Origin: Ochotona curzoniae
Lineage: Eukaryota > Chordata > Mammalia > Lagomorpha > Ochotonidae
Assembly: GCF_017591425.1 (NCBI RefSeq)
Contig: NW_024466599.1
Location: forward strand, 69,110,501 to 69,174,500
Reading direction: 5' to 3'
Length of the DNA: 64,000 nt
The position numbers and the translations under genes were made by a program. Below are positions 1 through 12,610 of this stretch, in pieces (within the stretch, counting starts at the first letter, position 1; each line of letters begins with the position of its first letter). Below the pieces are notes generated by a model, which saw only the letters and a list, made by a program, of their open reading frames with translations, was not told the origin of the DNA and searched no databases.

Positions 1-59
1 ATGGCAGTGCCATTTTTATCTATACAAATTGGTCTTTACTGTAATTGCAAATTAATCTT

Positions 60-250
60 GCCAGACAACACGTCCTGACAGAAATAAGAGAAGATTTAAA
101 AATTCATGAGAAACGAAAGGGAAGTTTCTTTTGATGCCAGAATTTTTTGGAGCCCATGTAACTTATTCCAAATAAACATTTTCCATGACTTTTTAAACAA
201 AAATAAACTCATCTTTTGGCTCCATTTTTTCCATGATTTTTTGAAGGACT
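60..250. repeat. Possible L1 3'-UTR-like fragment
   Basis: Contains phrases such as CATGATTTTTTGAAGG and AAACTCATCTTTTGGCTCC. Similar wording recurs near 7075-7200 and 62950-63110, suggesting one old interspersed family, probably lagomorph L1 3' UTR. Assignment is tentative. Confidence 0.35.
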
Positions 251-252
251 TC

Positions 253-554
253 TTTATTTTTATTTGAAAGGCAGAACTACAGAGAAAAGAAACAGAGAAA
301 GAAATCTGTCCACTGATTCTCCCCTTCAGGTGGCTTCAATGGTTGGAGATGAGCCAGACTGAAGCCAGGAACATGGAGCTTTCTCAAGTCTCCCATGTGG
401 GTGCAAGGCCCCAAGGGCTTTCCTCTGCTGCTTTCCCAGGTCATAAGCAGGGAACTGGGTGAGAGGTGAAGTATCTGGGATATAACTGACGTCCATGTGG
501 GATGCTGATGCTACAGGTGAAGGATTAATGGTGCTGTACCACAGTGCTGACCCC
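253..554 (-). mobile_element. Old CSINE, antisense
   Basis: T-rich start, then TTTGAAAGGCAGAACTACAGAG, the internal CAGGTCATAAGCAGGGAACTG core, and an end GTACCACAGTGCTGACCCC, the reverse complement of a CSINE head. Diverged, older subfamily. Confidence 0.7.
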
Positions 555-872
555 TTCCATGAATTTTGAAGTCCCCTCATATGATCCATTGATTAGTTCC
601 CAATCACTACTGAAGGGAGACAAGCGTAATCCTTTTGCATTTCATTGCAGACACTAGATTTGAGAACAGTATATGTTTTTTTTCCTGCTTTCACAGAAAT
701 GAGTACCCTGCCGACAAATAAGTGTCCGAATGACAAATCATCAGGAAGATTGATTCAAGAAGGAAGCCAAGTCTGTGATGACGAGTGAGTGCATTAATTT
801 TATACAGATGGTCTTGCTGTGGTTGGTTTGTTACCCAGCAATAGGTTTTAAGACACCCTGGTCTCCTGTTAG

Positions 873-1029
873 CTCTGTAGATATGTCTTCAGAAGACTGG
901 CTCCAGGTCCACGGCCTGGTCGCCAAGAAGCTCACAATCATGGACGCCCTGTCTCCGACCACAGTTCCACACAGCCCCACCTATGTCCCCATTCTGGACA
1001 AGCATGTTGTTTCCAAGGTCTTTGATGAG
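873..1029 (+). CDS. VWA3B: VWA3B internal coding exon 1 of window (5' edge uncertain)
   Basis: This exon encodes a conserved stretch ending YVPILDKHVVSKVFDE, which I recognise from the downstream half of VWA3B, a multi-exon animal protein with one von Willebrand A domain. The 3' end is clear: GAG followed by the strong donor GTAAGC at 1030, leaving phase 0. The acceptor is ambiguous. AG dinucleotides at 871-872, 879-880 and 891-892 all fit, and the frame stays open upstream, so the exon could begin at 873, 881 or 893. The next exon at 21572 continues the protein as VFPLAHVCND without a frame break. The molecular function of VWA3B is poorly known; a missense change in the human gene has been linked to recessive spinocerebellar ataxia (SCAR22). 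The paralogue VWA3A is the main alternative. Confidence 0.8.
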
Positions 1030-1599
1030 GTAAGCAAGTTATCTAGATGTCCCAATTTTTGAGGTATTTGTTGTTGTTGTTTAATTTTCTGCTGAAATAA
1101 GAACTCTTCAATTTCTACTTATATGCAGTTGCCACAAATCTACCTCAATCAGTGGGGGGAAAATGATGTATAAAGGCTAGCAAACTAGAGAGAATGAGAT
1201 GCTTTTGAATTCTTAAGCTGCAAGGACACTGGCCTTTGTTGTGCCTGCTGGCGGTTTCTGGCTTACTGCTGATGGGCAGTGGGATGGAGCTAAAGAAAAG
1301 CTTGAGAACTGCAGGGCAGAGTCGTGAATGGACATCATCCAGTGTCAAGGACAGGAAGAACTTGAGGGAATTTACTCTTACTTCACTTACCTTCTCTCCC
1401 TAAACTGAAAAGCTTCCAGAGGAATAAGTGTAGTGAGAAGAGGTGACAGGTGGGGATGGGGAGCCGGGGAGAGGGGGGTGATAGTTGTATTCTGAGAGAA
1501 GAACTGGAAAGAATTGGCAGAGTTAAACCTGCAGGAAGTCCAGCTGAGCAACATCGAGTCTCTGTATCTGTAAGTTCAATCAACGGCAAAGCAAAAATA

Positions 1600-1905
1600 G
1601 TCTAAAAATAGTGTTACATAACTGCCAATAGGTGCTGCATGATTAGGCCTGCAGGTTGCATCTGTACTGAACAGGTAGAGGCCTTTCCCCTTGTCATTAT
1701 GCCCCAAATAATGCAGACAGCTATTTACATTGTGTGTACATTGTGTTAGGCGATACAGGTAATCCAGAAACAATTTAAACTATACAGAAGGAAAACCTAA
1801 GTTATATGTAAATGCTACTTCATTCTGTATAAGAGACTTGAGTAACTGTGCATTTTGGTACCCTCGGGGGTATTCTTGGAACCCAGACATGACTGCTCTG
1901 AGATG
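1600..1905. mobile_element. MER2/Tigger-like DNA transposon fragment
   Basis: The order CTATTTACATTG, a GTTATATGTAAATGCTACT-like block, AAGAGACTTGAGTAACTGTGCATTTTGGTACC and CTCGGGGGTATTCTTGGAACC matches the ordered end sequence of MER2-type Tigger elements. A second fragment of the same family lies at 22170-22490. Confidence 0.6.
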
Positions 1906-2030
1906 ATGCCATTGAATCAGGCAAACTAAAAGGTCTTTATCTTCAGCAAGGAGAATTCCAGTGGAGCAGTCAAATAAATGGTTACAGGCTGAAGGACTGA
2001 GGAAAATGAGAACATAGAGACAACCCCCAG

Positions 2031-2345
2031 GAGCCCAGCAGGGTAGCCTAGTCGCTAAAGTCCTCAACTTGCAAGCGCCAGGATCCCATATGGACGCTGG
2101 TTCTAATCCCAGAGGCCTGGCTTCCCGTCCAGCTCCTGGGAAAGCAGCTGAGGATTGCCCAAAGCCTTGGGACCCTGCTCCCACATGCAAGACCTGGAAG
2201 AAGCTCCGGGATTCTAGTTTTGGATTGGCACAGCTCCAGTTGTTGTGGCCGCTTGGGGAATGAATCATTAGATAGAAGAGCTTCCTCTCTGTCTCTCCTC
2301 CTCTCTGTATATCTGACTTTCCAATAAAAAAATTTTTTAAAAAAC
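2031..2345 (+). mobile_element. CSINE, sense
   Basis: GAGCCCAGCAGGGTAGCCTAG head, GGATCCCATATGGACGC core and a CTTTCCAATAAAAAAATTT tail. The tail contains AATAAA. Confidence 0.85.
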
Positions 2346-4926
2346 TTGAACCTCTGCTTTCCAGCTGTAATAGCAGCTTAAGAATTAAATAATAACAGCT
2401 GGTTTTGATGTCACTAAAATGGAAACAGTGGCTTCAAAAGACCTTTTTGATACTAACATTTAGAGAAGAATCAGGGGAGTACTTAGAATTTGTGTCAGTG
2501 TGATCTGGATGGTGGGGATGGCGGGGGTGATGGTAGGAGTAAACAAAACAGATGGACCATGAGTGGATAACTTTTAACTTTGATTAATAAAAATATTGGT
2601 GGTAAGGTATTACTGTCTTTCATTTTAAAAAATGTAGCCATGACATTTTCCATAGCAGAAAGTTCCTTAAAAACTAAAGATAGGAAAACTTTCTACAAAA
2701 GTAAAGATCTTTTACAGCAGGCTTTCAAGTAGTTGGACATTGTTGTCTTTAGGAAACATGGCTTTTTTTTCTGTTAATCCTATTTTTTAGATCATGACCC
2801 ATGGAACTCCACATGCATCCTGGGCTCTCCTGCTCTGGAGGGTGTTGCGTCATCATTTAGCTGGTGTCTGGATACCTATCCCTGGGTGTGATCCCTCTAA
2901 CTGGCAGATTTAGTTTATATTGCCAGTGAATTCTTAATTGGGTTATCTAGGCACCAACTTATCACTTGAAGCGCAGTTCTTCCCAAACCAATAGAGAAAG
3001 CCAGAACATTGATTTATTTTTTCTTGGAAACTTGGCAATGTAGATATATTGTGTTAACATTCTTGAGCTTTGCTTGGGGAAAAATACGTAAACTCTCTCT
3101 GGAGTTGGAATTTCATGGACTCATCATATTCTCCAAATGTTTCAACATTGTGAGCTACATTTAAAAGTAAATTTCTCCAAAAGCAAACATGCCTAGGATA
3201 AGGAAACAATGTAAATCACAGGAAGAAACCATAGGGAAGGATTCAATTACTGAATACAGGAAAAATGTAGTTTTGTGTACAACACAGGAATAAATAACAT
3301 AGAGACAAATATCAGAAAAGTATGTTACATATTATGGACATATGTCAAGGCTCAAAGGAATGTCTTAAAATATGTGTGTATCAGCAAATATATTCACACG
3401 CATCCACACCATGAAGGAATAGAAATAATGATACATAAGTCAGCAGGAAACCTAAGGAATAAAAAACATGTTAAGCGTATACAAAATTGACTCTATTGAT
3501 AGCTGAATATATATACTAGAAGAGAGAATGTTAATTGTTGCATCACAAAGAAATGATTAGTATTTGAGATATTGGATTTTCATGTTTTGATAATTATTAC
3601 AAACTATATATGTGTCAGAATATCACATCGTATCCCATAAGTTTGTATAAGTATTATGTTAGTGTTTAAAAAAGACTAAAAGGAATTGCACAATATAAGA
3701 AAAACAAAAGTAGTAAGAAGGAGGTACTAAATGTGCACTGAAAACTACAAAAATTATTGAGATAAATCAGGAAGAGCTAAAGAAATGGAGACATGGCTCA
3801 TATTCCCAGATCAAAGGAAATTTTCAGGTTTTTTTGGCGGGGGCGGTAAAAGGGGGTAGGTACAGAGTGAGACTTATTATAAGTCTGGCAGACTGCATGT
3901 TTTGTTTTTTTATAGAAAATGACAAACAGATCTTAAAATTTATTTGGAAATGCAGGGGAATAAAAAAAGTCAAAGTATTTGTAAAGTGAAACAAAAAAAA
4001 AGTCAATTAGTCAGCCTTTGCTCCATCAAAATGGCAGAGCTAAATAGTGCTAATAAACAGAAATGAAAAACATAGAATGAAATGAGAACGTTTAGATCCT
4101 GCTAGCAGATGTATAAAATGACACAATATATTCAGAGGCCATAAGAGCTTATAACATACATACTCAGCAAATCCGTATGTCCCTAGTAATCTGTGTAAGG
4201 AAATAATACTGATACTGACAAATATATAGATAGAAAAAAAATATTATTGCTTTATACCTAACAGTGAAGAATTGAAAACAAATATCTAGAATACATTCAT
4301 GTCACAGAATGTTTTGCATTTGTTAGTGATCATGTTTCTGAAGAATAAGTAGTTTTATGGGGAAAAACCCTCAGTATTAAGCTAAAGAGAGCTTAAGACT
4401 GCATTGATATGATGATGTTAACGACTTGGTTACACTAATGTCTGGCATGAGCATAGCCCTCTCCCCTCTCTCCCTTTTTCTTTCACTAAAATGCTAACAG
4501 TTTGGCTGAATAATGAGACTCTTGGAAATGATTATTTTTTATTTATAGACGTATTTTTAAAAATTATGGTCATTTTAACTCTGAACATACATCAGAGCTA
4601 TACTGTGGGGCAAAATTAAGAGAAACTGACCAAAAAGCAAATAATAACATGGCATACATATAAAGAGAACTCAATTCATTGTTTTATTTTTGTGTGATAA
4701 ATAATATACAAATGCCTTCTCAGTATGCACGCCCATCGATTGATTCATCTCCCAATGCCACAGCTGCCAGCAGTGGGCCAGGCCACAGTCAAAAGGCAGG
4801 AACTCAGTTCCATGTGGGTGGCAGGATTTTGAATTTTGAGAGACACATTCAAATCCTCTCATGAATACACTTTCATATTTCTACTAGTTTGTTCTCATAG
4901 ACAATATACAAGAAAAACCTTTTCCT

Positions 4927-5258
4927 TTTTTTTTAAGATTTACTTATTTATTTATTGGAAAGTCAGATATACAGAGAGTAGGAGAGACAGAGAGGAAGAT
5001 CTTCCGTCCGATGATTCACTCCCCAAGTGAGCGCAACGGCTGATGCTATGCTGATCCGAAGCCAGGACCCAGGAACTTCTTCCAGGTCTCCCACACGGGT
5101 GCAGGGTCCCAAAGCTTTGGGCCATCCAACTGCTTTCCCAGGCCACAAGCAGGGAGCTGGATGGGAAGTGGAGCTGCCAGGATTAGAACCAGCTCCCATA
5201 TGGGATCCTGGCGCATTCAAGGTGAGGACTTTAGCCACTAGGCCACAGCGCTGGGCCC
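4927..5258 (-). mobile_element. CSINE, antisense, with TSD
   Basis: Starts TTTTAAGATTTACTTATTTATTT, has TTGGAAAGTCAGATATACAGAG and ends CCACAGCGCTGGGCCC. A 9-bp duplication CCTTTTCCT flanks it (4918-4926 and 5259-5267). Confidence 0.9.
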
Positions 5259-5679
5259 CCTTTTCCTAAAATGTACTCTAGATGACACTTGTTGATAATC
5301 GTTTGTTCTGAGTGTAAATGTGTTTTGAAAACCATAAAAGTAGCATGTGCTGAAGTGGTCAGCTTAGTGACTCGGTCCAGCATTGGGACATCATCTCTGA
5401 GATATATGCAAGATACCTGCACTCTAATCGTAGTAATGTAACTACTCTGAGTTTGTTAGGAGTGAGAAAGTCACACACATGTTAGACAGTACTTAGCAGG
5501 CACTCGGTAGTCATTGCCTCTCATTGTATTCAACAGATATCACATGACTACCAAGAATCTGTCCTGGGCTCCAGACACAGTGCCAAACAGTACAGCCAAC
5601 CTCCCTGCCCAGGCACAACTTAGTCTCCTGAAGGAAACAGCAATAGAAACAAGAAACTTGAATTAAACTTGCCAGGTGG

Positions 5680-5990
5680 ATGGGATCAGTAGTTGTGGTA
5701 TAATGGATTTCTGCAGTGTCGGCACCCCAACTGGTTGCTGGTTTGACTCCCAGCTGTACCTCTTCCAATCCAGAGCCCTCCTAATGTGCTTGGGAAAGCA
5801 CTGGAGGCTGGCCCAAGTTGAGAACTGCACCCACATGGGAATGCTAAAGGAAGCTCCTGGCTTGGGGAGTAAAGCAGTGGATGGAAGATCTCTTGTTCCC
5901 CTGTCCTATCCCCCTTCACCACCCCTCAATCTCCTCTAGATCTCTCCTTCTGTAACTCTGCCTTTCAAATAAACAAATCTTAAAAAGAAA
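5680..5990 (+). mobile_element. Old CSINE, sense
   Basis: Diverged head with TGTGGTATAATGG, a GCTGGTTTGACTCCCAGCTG B-box region, AGCACTGGAGGCTGGCCC, and a tail TCTGCCTTTCAAATAAACAAATCTT. Confidence 0.65.
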
Positions 5991-6704
5991 AGTGCCAAGT
6001 GGTAAGCACCAGGTGAAGGCAATGAAGGAGAAGCCCCGTTTCAGTTGTCTGAGAAAACTTACCTTCACAAGTAATGCTGAAAGTCTGGCCTAGGACCAGA
6101 GGAGGCACTTGGAAGGTGAAGTGGTGGGAAGAGGGCCCAGGCAGTGGGGGAGTTGTGAGGAGGCCTGAGGGTTGTGCAGAGTTTGTTGGGGAAGGGAAGT
6201 ACAGTATGACCCGAGGAAGGTGTTAAAGTTGAAACAACTTTTGTTAAGGAGTTTTGAGCTTTGGCTGCTGTATGGAGATTACCTGGCAAGGCATAAGCTG
6301 GGTGGACTGTCAGGAGGCAAGGTCTCAGTGGCAATATCTCAGGTCATCCATATACCTACGTCTGCAGGACTAAAGGATGTGAGTGTTAGCTATTCTATGG
6401 AATTCAGTTTAGATTCTATTTTTTAAAAGGGAGGGGGTCTTGTTCTTCAGAACAATCTGGTCTCTGCTCTTAGAAAGCGAAGCGATGGGACAGGAAGGAA
6501 CATTTCTCAGTTGCTCTCCACGGGCACTTGTGTTTTGGTGCCTTTGTGGTGTTGTAAATGCTCATCACGAACTGCCAGCTGAGCAGTGCTATGCCCAGCC
6601 TGCTCACCCTCCTTTAGTAACAGTAAGAGCAAGAATCATGATGACAAGAGAAATATACTGCAACAAATTCCAAGTGCATTTTCAGTTCACATAGCATCTT
6701 TTAA

Positions 6705-7001
6705 AACGTTTTTTTTTTAAAGGTTTGTTTTAAAGGTAGAGTTAGAGAGAGACAGAGATGCAGGATCTTCAATCTGTTGGTTTACTCTCCAAATAACCTC
6801 AATGGATGGGTCTGGATTGTGCAGAAACCAGGACCCAGTGGCCCAAGCACTTGGCGCACAGTGAGCCATCCACTGCCTTTCCCAGACATGCTAGCAGGGA
6901 GCTGGATTGGAAATGGAGCAGCTGGGACATGAACCTGTGCCCATGTGGGATGCTGACTTCGTGGCTGGCAGCTTAATGTGCTACACCACAATGCCAACCC
7001 T
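6705..7001 (-). mobile_element. Old CSINE, antisense
   Basis: T-run then AAAGGTAGAGTTAGAGAGAG, CAGGGAGCTGGATTGGAAATGG and an end CTACACCACAATGCCAACCC. Confidence 0.75.
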
Positions 7002-7074
7002 CATTATTTTATCTTTGATAAACAAATCATAATTATACCAATTTATGAGGTATGATGCTATTTATACATTCCTG

Positions 7075-7200
7075 AGGGCACTTGAAAAGCTTCCTAGTAA
7101 ATGTGTATTACCAAAAAGAAAAAAAAATACATGGATTTCAAAACTTTCTGGCACCAAAATTATCTTTTCATTCTACTTCTGCGAACTTTTAGAAGTGTCC
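7075..7200. repeat. Possible L1 3'-UTR-like fragment
   Basis: Shares AAGCTTCCT, ATGGATTT and TTATCTTTTCATTC, in the same order, with 63010-63100. Family assignment to lagomorph L1 3' UTR is tentative. Confidence 0.35.
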
Positions 7201-8864
7201 TGATCTGCATACAATGTGGTATGCTTAAACTAAACTAACAGAACCCTCATCTGGCTTACCTTTTTTTTTAATGGTGAGATCACATGGTATCACTCTGTGT
7301 GAAGTCTTACAAGTTGAATTCATCAAAGTAGAGAGTAGAATAATGGCTACAGAGGCTGGGGCAAGGGGGAGGGAAAGAAACAGAATGGGGAGACGTTCAT
7401 CAAGCAGTGTGAAGTTTTGGACAGGAGAAATAGGCATGGAGATGTATTGCACAGCAGGGCAACTATAGTCATAAATAATGTATTGTATATTTCACAATAA
7501 CTAAGGGAATCAATTTCAAGTGTCTCACATTTGTATATTTTATTCCCCAACATTTTTGCCAACTGGAAGAGAGTCTTGGCTATAAATGTAAAGAATAGCC
7601 AAACAGTAACCTGAAACATTTCGCACTTCGTGAGATGGATAGCTTTTCCTTTTTTAGATCTGGGCCTGACATCTTAGGAAAAAGTAAACAAAAAGTAGAA
7701 TGGAGCTGGAAACCTGCTTGCCCCTTAACCCACTTGGCCGAGAATTTTAATGGATTCTTGATCTTGTGTTGTGTGCCACATCTGCCTGGGTGGAATTGTA
7801 AAGCAGTGTTGGCTTTTGTCCCCATCTTTTGTTTCATTCATGACTTATGTATGGGTTCTTTCTTCTTCTGGACCAAAGTGCTGTTTTGGTTTCCAGTGTC
7901 CCCTGGGTCAGCATCAGATCCATCACCTTGGAAATGAAGCACTGAGCAAGAGAGGTTGCCCTAGCAACTCTTCATTACAAGATGAGAAATGGGCCAGATA
8001 ATTTTATCTGAGCTCTTTCAAAAAGATGAATTCATCACCATGTCCTATGCAGAATGAAGCTGCTTTTAGCTATTTGATGAACCTAAACTTCACAGCTCTT
8101 TGTTGACCACTGCTTTGGAAGAAAAAAAAAAAAGGAAACAATTTGGGAACATTAGTCTTCATCATTGGAGAGTCTATATCATCACCCATCTCCACATCAT
8201 TATCATAATGTCTTCATAGCGTCTCATCAAGGCCTCCAACTTTGTCCTATTCTGAGTTCTGCACTTATCTGTGTGGATTTGCACTCCACCTCTGTCATTT
8301 TCTCCCGAAGGGCCTAAAGAACTCCTCATCTAGGACGTAATAACACTTCCTGACCTGGCAGGTTCTGAGAAAAGCACTTGAGAGCATCAGTGTGGCTCAT
8401 CTGCAATTTTTAGCAGCCTCTGAGGTTCTCCGCATCACCTAGCCAGCAAGGGATGTTAGGTATGCTGAGTTAGGGCTGCTGCTAAAATCATGACAGGCTG
8501 CTGCTGAACAAACTACAACTTGAGAGGAAAAAAAAACCTTTCTAATTAAAATGTTTTAATGACAGTTACTACAACGGCTCTTTATGTATTGAATGCATAG
8601 AGTGATTAGAATGCATAGAGAGAGGGAATGCATACAATAGCATAAGTAATAGAGTTGTAATTCCACTGCATGTGAATTACTTGCTGGTTAACTGGCCAGA
8701 TTCTATCCACTGCATATGCAGGTGTATCAATTGCTCTTTGTTTTTATTTTTACTAGAATGAAGCCAGACTTAAACATACTGTTTTGTTACTACATTTTTA
8801 CTCAACTACCTGTCATAGCATGAACATCATTACTATACCAATTAAAATGTTCACTAGCAGAATC

Positions 8865-9962
8865 ATGATGGTGGAATAGGGTAAGGACATGTTTAAACAG
8901 GCAGAAAAACATTAGCCAGTGTGAAGCAGAGAGGGCACATTCCAGGAAATGGGAGAGGATAGAACGATAGCAGAGGGGCACCTAGAGACTGACAGACACA
9001 GGAAAGCAGGGGAGACAATGGTGTGATGTTGCAGTGACCTGTTTTCCAGTGGCATTCAGCAAGTGACAATCTGAACTCCACCAGCAGCCAGAACTCGAAG
9101 AGCAACAAGCTGGGAAGGGGTGTTCACTGAAATCTCAGGAGGTAAACCCAAAGAACTGCCCGTCAAATGTAAGATTTATGGGAGTCTCAGAAGGTGCAGA
9201 AAGAAAAGCTGGGTTTACAAATGTATTTAATGAAATAATAAGGGAAAAATAATCTAGAGAAAGAATTGGGAAACAACATCCAGGAGGAGCACAGGACTCC
9301 CAACAGGGTTGACCAAAAGCGATCTTCACCACAACACATGATAATCAAGCTCTCTTCAGTTTAACATAAGAAAAAAAAATCCTTCAATGTACACACGTGA
9401 AAAAAAATCAATTGACATACAAAGGAAAGCCAATTAAACTCACAGGAGACCTTTCACAGGAAACTTTACAGGCCAGAAGAGAATGGAGCAACATATTCCA
9501 GATTCTAAAAGCAAAAATTGTCAGGCCAAAAGAAAAAAAAAAATGGCCCAAGGTAACGTACCCAGCAAAGCTTTCCTTTGTCTTTGAAAATGAAATAAAA
9601 ATTCTTCCACAGTAAAGAAAAGTGAAAAGAATATGGCTCTTCCAAACCTGCCCTGCAAAGGATACTTAAAGATGTTCTCTTGACAGAGAGAAGGAATAGC
9701 GTCCACCCAAACCAAAGGCAAATGTGAAGAACATCTCAGTAAACCAACAACAGAAGACTAAATCATTTAACAACACATTGCTAAAATGACAGAACCAAAT
9801 TACCACCCATTCATATTAACCCTGAATGTAAATGGCTTAGACTCATCAATCAAATGTCATAATTAGCAGGCTGGATTTAAAAAACAAAACCCATGTGTTT
9901 GTGGCCTACAGAAGACGCATCTCACCATCAAAGATCAGCAAAAACGATCTCATGGAGGAGTT
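8865..9962 (+). mobile_element. L1 fragment: 5' region and ORF1 end through ORF2 start, degenerate
   Basis: From 9420 on, the phrases ACAAAGGAAAGCCAATTAAACT, AACTTTACAGGCCAGAAGAG and CCCAGCAAAGCTTTCCTTTG match the late ORF1 region of mammalian L1. ATGACAGAACCAAATTACCA at 9786 with CCTGAATGTAAATGGCTTAG matches the ORF2 start. 8865 onward (ATGATGGTGGAATAGGG) resembles an L1 5' leader. Stops and frameshifts are frequent, so it is not functional. Similarity stops abruptly at about 9962, where antisense L1 begins. Confidence 0.75.
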
Positions 9963-10320
9963 GGTTTTCCTTTTCTTTTTTTTTTTCAGTTTAATCTCTT
10001 CAAAACATCTTCTTCCTCATTAAATTCTTCACTGACTCATAGATCATACATACCGTAGCATCATTTTCTTCAAGAAGGTTCTTGATTTTCTTTTTCATTT
10101 CTTCAATGACACATTAGTCACGCAGTAGCATGTTATTTAACTTCATGGCATTTTTAATTTCTGCTTCTTGTTGTTGATTCTGTTTTGTGGCTTTTCGTTT
10201 TGTGACATTTCATACAGTAACTGCGTAATGGAGACTGTCATATCCAGTAGCATGTTATTTAACTTCATGATGTTGTAAATTTCTATTTTTCTTCCTGTTA
10301 TTGATTTTGTATTGTGGCTT
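9963..10320 (-). mobile_element. Inverted L1 ORF2 segment
   Basis: Reads as the antisense of L1 ORF2: GTAGCATGTTATTTAACTTC and TTGTTATTGATTT-type phrases are typical of reverse-complemented ORF2. It lies between sense L1 segments, so the L1 has an inverted middle. It includes part of a 122-bp tandem duplication. Confidence 0.6.
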
Positions 10321-10370
10321 TTCATTTAAGGAGAGTATAGTAACTGTGTAATGGAGACTATCATATCCAG
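10125..10370. repeat. 122-bp tandem duplication inside L1
   Basis: Two diverged copies, 10125-10246 and 10247-10370, each start GTAGCATGTTATTTAACTTC and end ATGGAGACTRTCATATCCAG. The unit spans the inversion junction between antisense ORF2 and sense 3' UTR. Confidence 0.75.
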
Positions 10371-10607
10371 ATGTGAGGATACAATGCAGTATCTATCTCT
10401 ACTTCAGGTCAAAGATGGACTCCCAATGAAACTGTTACAGTAGGATAAAACTGTGACAATAGGATGCTGAACTCTTTGCCTTTGTTCATGCCTGAAATGA
10501 TTCATATAACTGTTTATGAAGAACTATACTATAGTAATAATATAGGGGAAGTCAGTGGGCAGGGGAAAGGAAGTTGGGAAGGTGGTAAGGGAAATTCCAA
10601 GGCAAGG
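10321..10607 (+). mobile_element. L1 3'-UTR-like segment, sense
   Basis: Ends in a G-rich tract (TATAGGGGAAGTCAGTGGGC, then AGGGGAAAGGAAGTTGGG) of the same type as 22245-22370 and 49275-49431. I infer this is the 3' end of a lagomorph L1. Confidence 0.5.
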
Positions 10608-10860
10608 GTGGGCATTTTCTACAGTGTTTAAGACATTGCTTGAGACCCCTGCATCCCAAATACAGAGTGCCTGGATTTGAGTCCTGACTTTACTCTTACT
10701 CTAGCTTCTTGCTAATGCAATACCCTTGGAGGGAGCAGGTGGTCATTCCAATATTTGGGTCCCTGCCACCATCTGTACTCCAAGATTCCTCCATGAAGAG
10801 TTGGCACAGCTTTTGTATTCTAGCCACACAATCTACTCAGAACCTTGCCTTAGTCAGACT
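10608..10860 (+). mobile_element. Old CSINE-related SINE, sense
   Basis: GTGTTTAAGACATTGCTTGAGACC head, CCTGGATTTGAGTCCTGACT B-box region, GAGGGAGCAGGTGGTCATTCC core; 3' part decayed. Confidence 0.6.
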
Positions 10861-11809
10861 GCTGGTAAACCCAGGCATATTTATAGGAAGAACTTATTTA
10901 ATTGAACAATAGTAAAGCTGGTCAAATTCACTTGGCATTTGTTGAACAATAAGCATGTAATCACATGTCTCATGCTATTTTCTCAATTTCAAATGTTTTG
11001 GGCTTACTTTTAAACACAGCTGGAATGTTGTCAGGTAGAATTCTCCCTGTTCTCCTTGAACAATTAAGGCTGTGTATACAGTTTGTATGTTGTACTTCCT
11101 TCATTTAATGCTTTTTTTTGGCAGTCACCATTTTTCTTATAATGATCATTTTGGGGTGAATATTTGCCTTGTTACAACTTATTTCACTATTCTTCCTGAT
11201 ATTGGGCAGCTTAGTTGAAATTTTAAGAGTGTTCATTTTCCTAGATCATTTTGCTATCAGTTAGAACAAGAAGAGCAAAAAGCAAGATAACTGCAAAAAC
11301 CCTTTGCCTTTACATTTTTATTTTGAGCCTTTATTGCTCATAATAGTTTTATTTGAAAAATCATTACTAATATTTTAGCAAGCACCTCTGTAAAATAGCG
11401 GAATTACACTTCATTTCATGCTGTGGTTAGCAGAATTCAAATTTTGTGCAATCTGGACTTAATTATATAAGATGACTTTAAAATGATTTTGCAGCCTCAG
11501 CCATTATTTTAATATACACAGTTAATCTCTCATGTATTCAATAAATGGTCATTTTGTTATGTATTGTACTGGCAGCTAGTATTTTAAAGAAGGACTACAT
11601 ACATATTTTGGTGGAGAGGAATGCGGTATAATAAACCACAATGAAATATGTTTGTTGTATATCAAGATAAATGAGAATGAGAAAGCAAGTTAAGTGCCTA
11701 CTGCATGGCGGAGAAAAAGAACAAACATTGTTATCATTATTGACAAACCTATTATTTTCCTGCTTTCAAATTGTTTTCTGAAAACCTTCATTTAAGAAAG
11801 AGACATCTG

Positions 11810-12125
11810 GCCTGGTATTGTGGCACAGCAAGTTAACTGCTGCCTGTAATAGCTGTCATTCCATGTAAGTGCTGGTTCAAGTACCCACTCTTCCACTTCT
11901 GATTCAGCTCCCTGCTAATACGCCTTAGAAAAGCAGCAGAAGATGGCCCAATTACTTGAGCCTCTGCTACCTCTGTGGGAGACCCAGATGGAATTCCAGG
12001 TCCAATATGGCTCTGCCCCAGCCATTGCTGGCATTTGGGTAGTGAACCAGTGGATAGAAGGTCTTTCTCTCTGTCTCTCCTTTTCTCTATATATCTGTCT
12101 TTCTAATAAAATATTTTTTAACATC
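11810..12125 (+). mobile_element. Old CSINE, sense
   Basis: GGCCTGGTATTGTGGCACAG head, GTGCTGGTTCAAGTACCC B-box, tail CTGTCTTTCTAATAAAATATTTTT. Confidence 0.75.
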
Positions 12126-12129
12126 TTTT

Positions 12130-12402
12130 AAAAAATAATGAAGGTCTTTCATCTGCTAATTCACTCCCCAAATGTTGGCAAGAGTTGGAATGCATCCGCT
12201 TTAAGCCAAGCACTTAGAGCTTAATCCAGCTCTCCTGCATGGGTGGCAGAGGCCCAAGTAATTGAGCTATCCCTGTGGCCTCCTAGAGCACACATTAATG
12301 GATAGCTGGCATCAGAAGTGGAACCTGAAGTCAAACCCAAGCACTTCCATATAGGATGCAGGTGTCCCACGTGACATCTTAACTGTTGGACCTTTACCCC
12401 AT
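12130..12402 (-). mobile_element. Old lagomorph SINE, antisense
   Basis: AGGTCTTTCATCTGCTAATTC then CCTGAAGTCAAACCCAAGCAC and GACATCTTAACTGTTGGACC, reverse-complement features of an older C-type SINE. Confidence 0.55.
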
Positions 12403-12424
12403 GATTCTTATCTTTTATTATTAG

Positions 12425-12610
12425 TAGTAATAATAATAATAATAATTTATGAGAGAAAGAAAGAGTTCCTACATCTGCTGATTTCATTCCCCAAGTGCCT
12501 GTGACAGCCTAGGCTGGTTCAGGCTAAAACTGGAAACTGGAAACTCAGTCCAAGTCTCCTTCACGTATGGCAGGTATCCAATTGTTTGAGCCATCACCAC
12601 TGCCTCCTGT
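12425..12610 (-). mobile_element. Partial old SINE, antisense, preceded by TAA repeat
   Basis: TAATAATAATAATAATAA run at 12427-12445, then GAGAGAAAGAAAGAGTTCCTAC, ATTCCCCAAGTGCCTG and TGAGCCATCACCACTGCCTC. It stops mid-element. Confidence 0.5.

Larger units (their letters stand above)
1..872 (+). other. Partial upstream VWA3B intron
   Basis: Intron upstream of the first recognised exon. It contains an L1 3'-UTR-like stretch (about 60-250) and an old minus-strand CSINE (253-554). The rest (555-872) is unique sequence leading into the acceptor region. No other gene is visible. Confidence 0.6.

Noticed and set aside
9397..9615. 72-residue frame resembling L1 ORF1 end
   Set aside because: Genuine L1 remnant but only a short piece with stops on both sides; annotated as a mobile element, not a gene.
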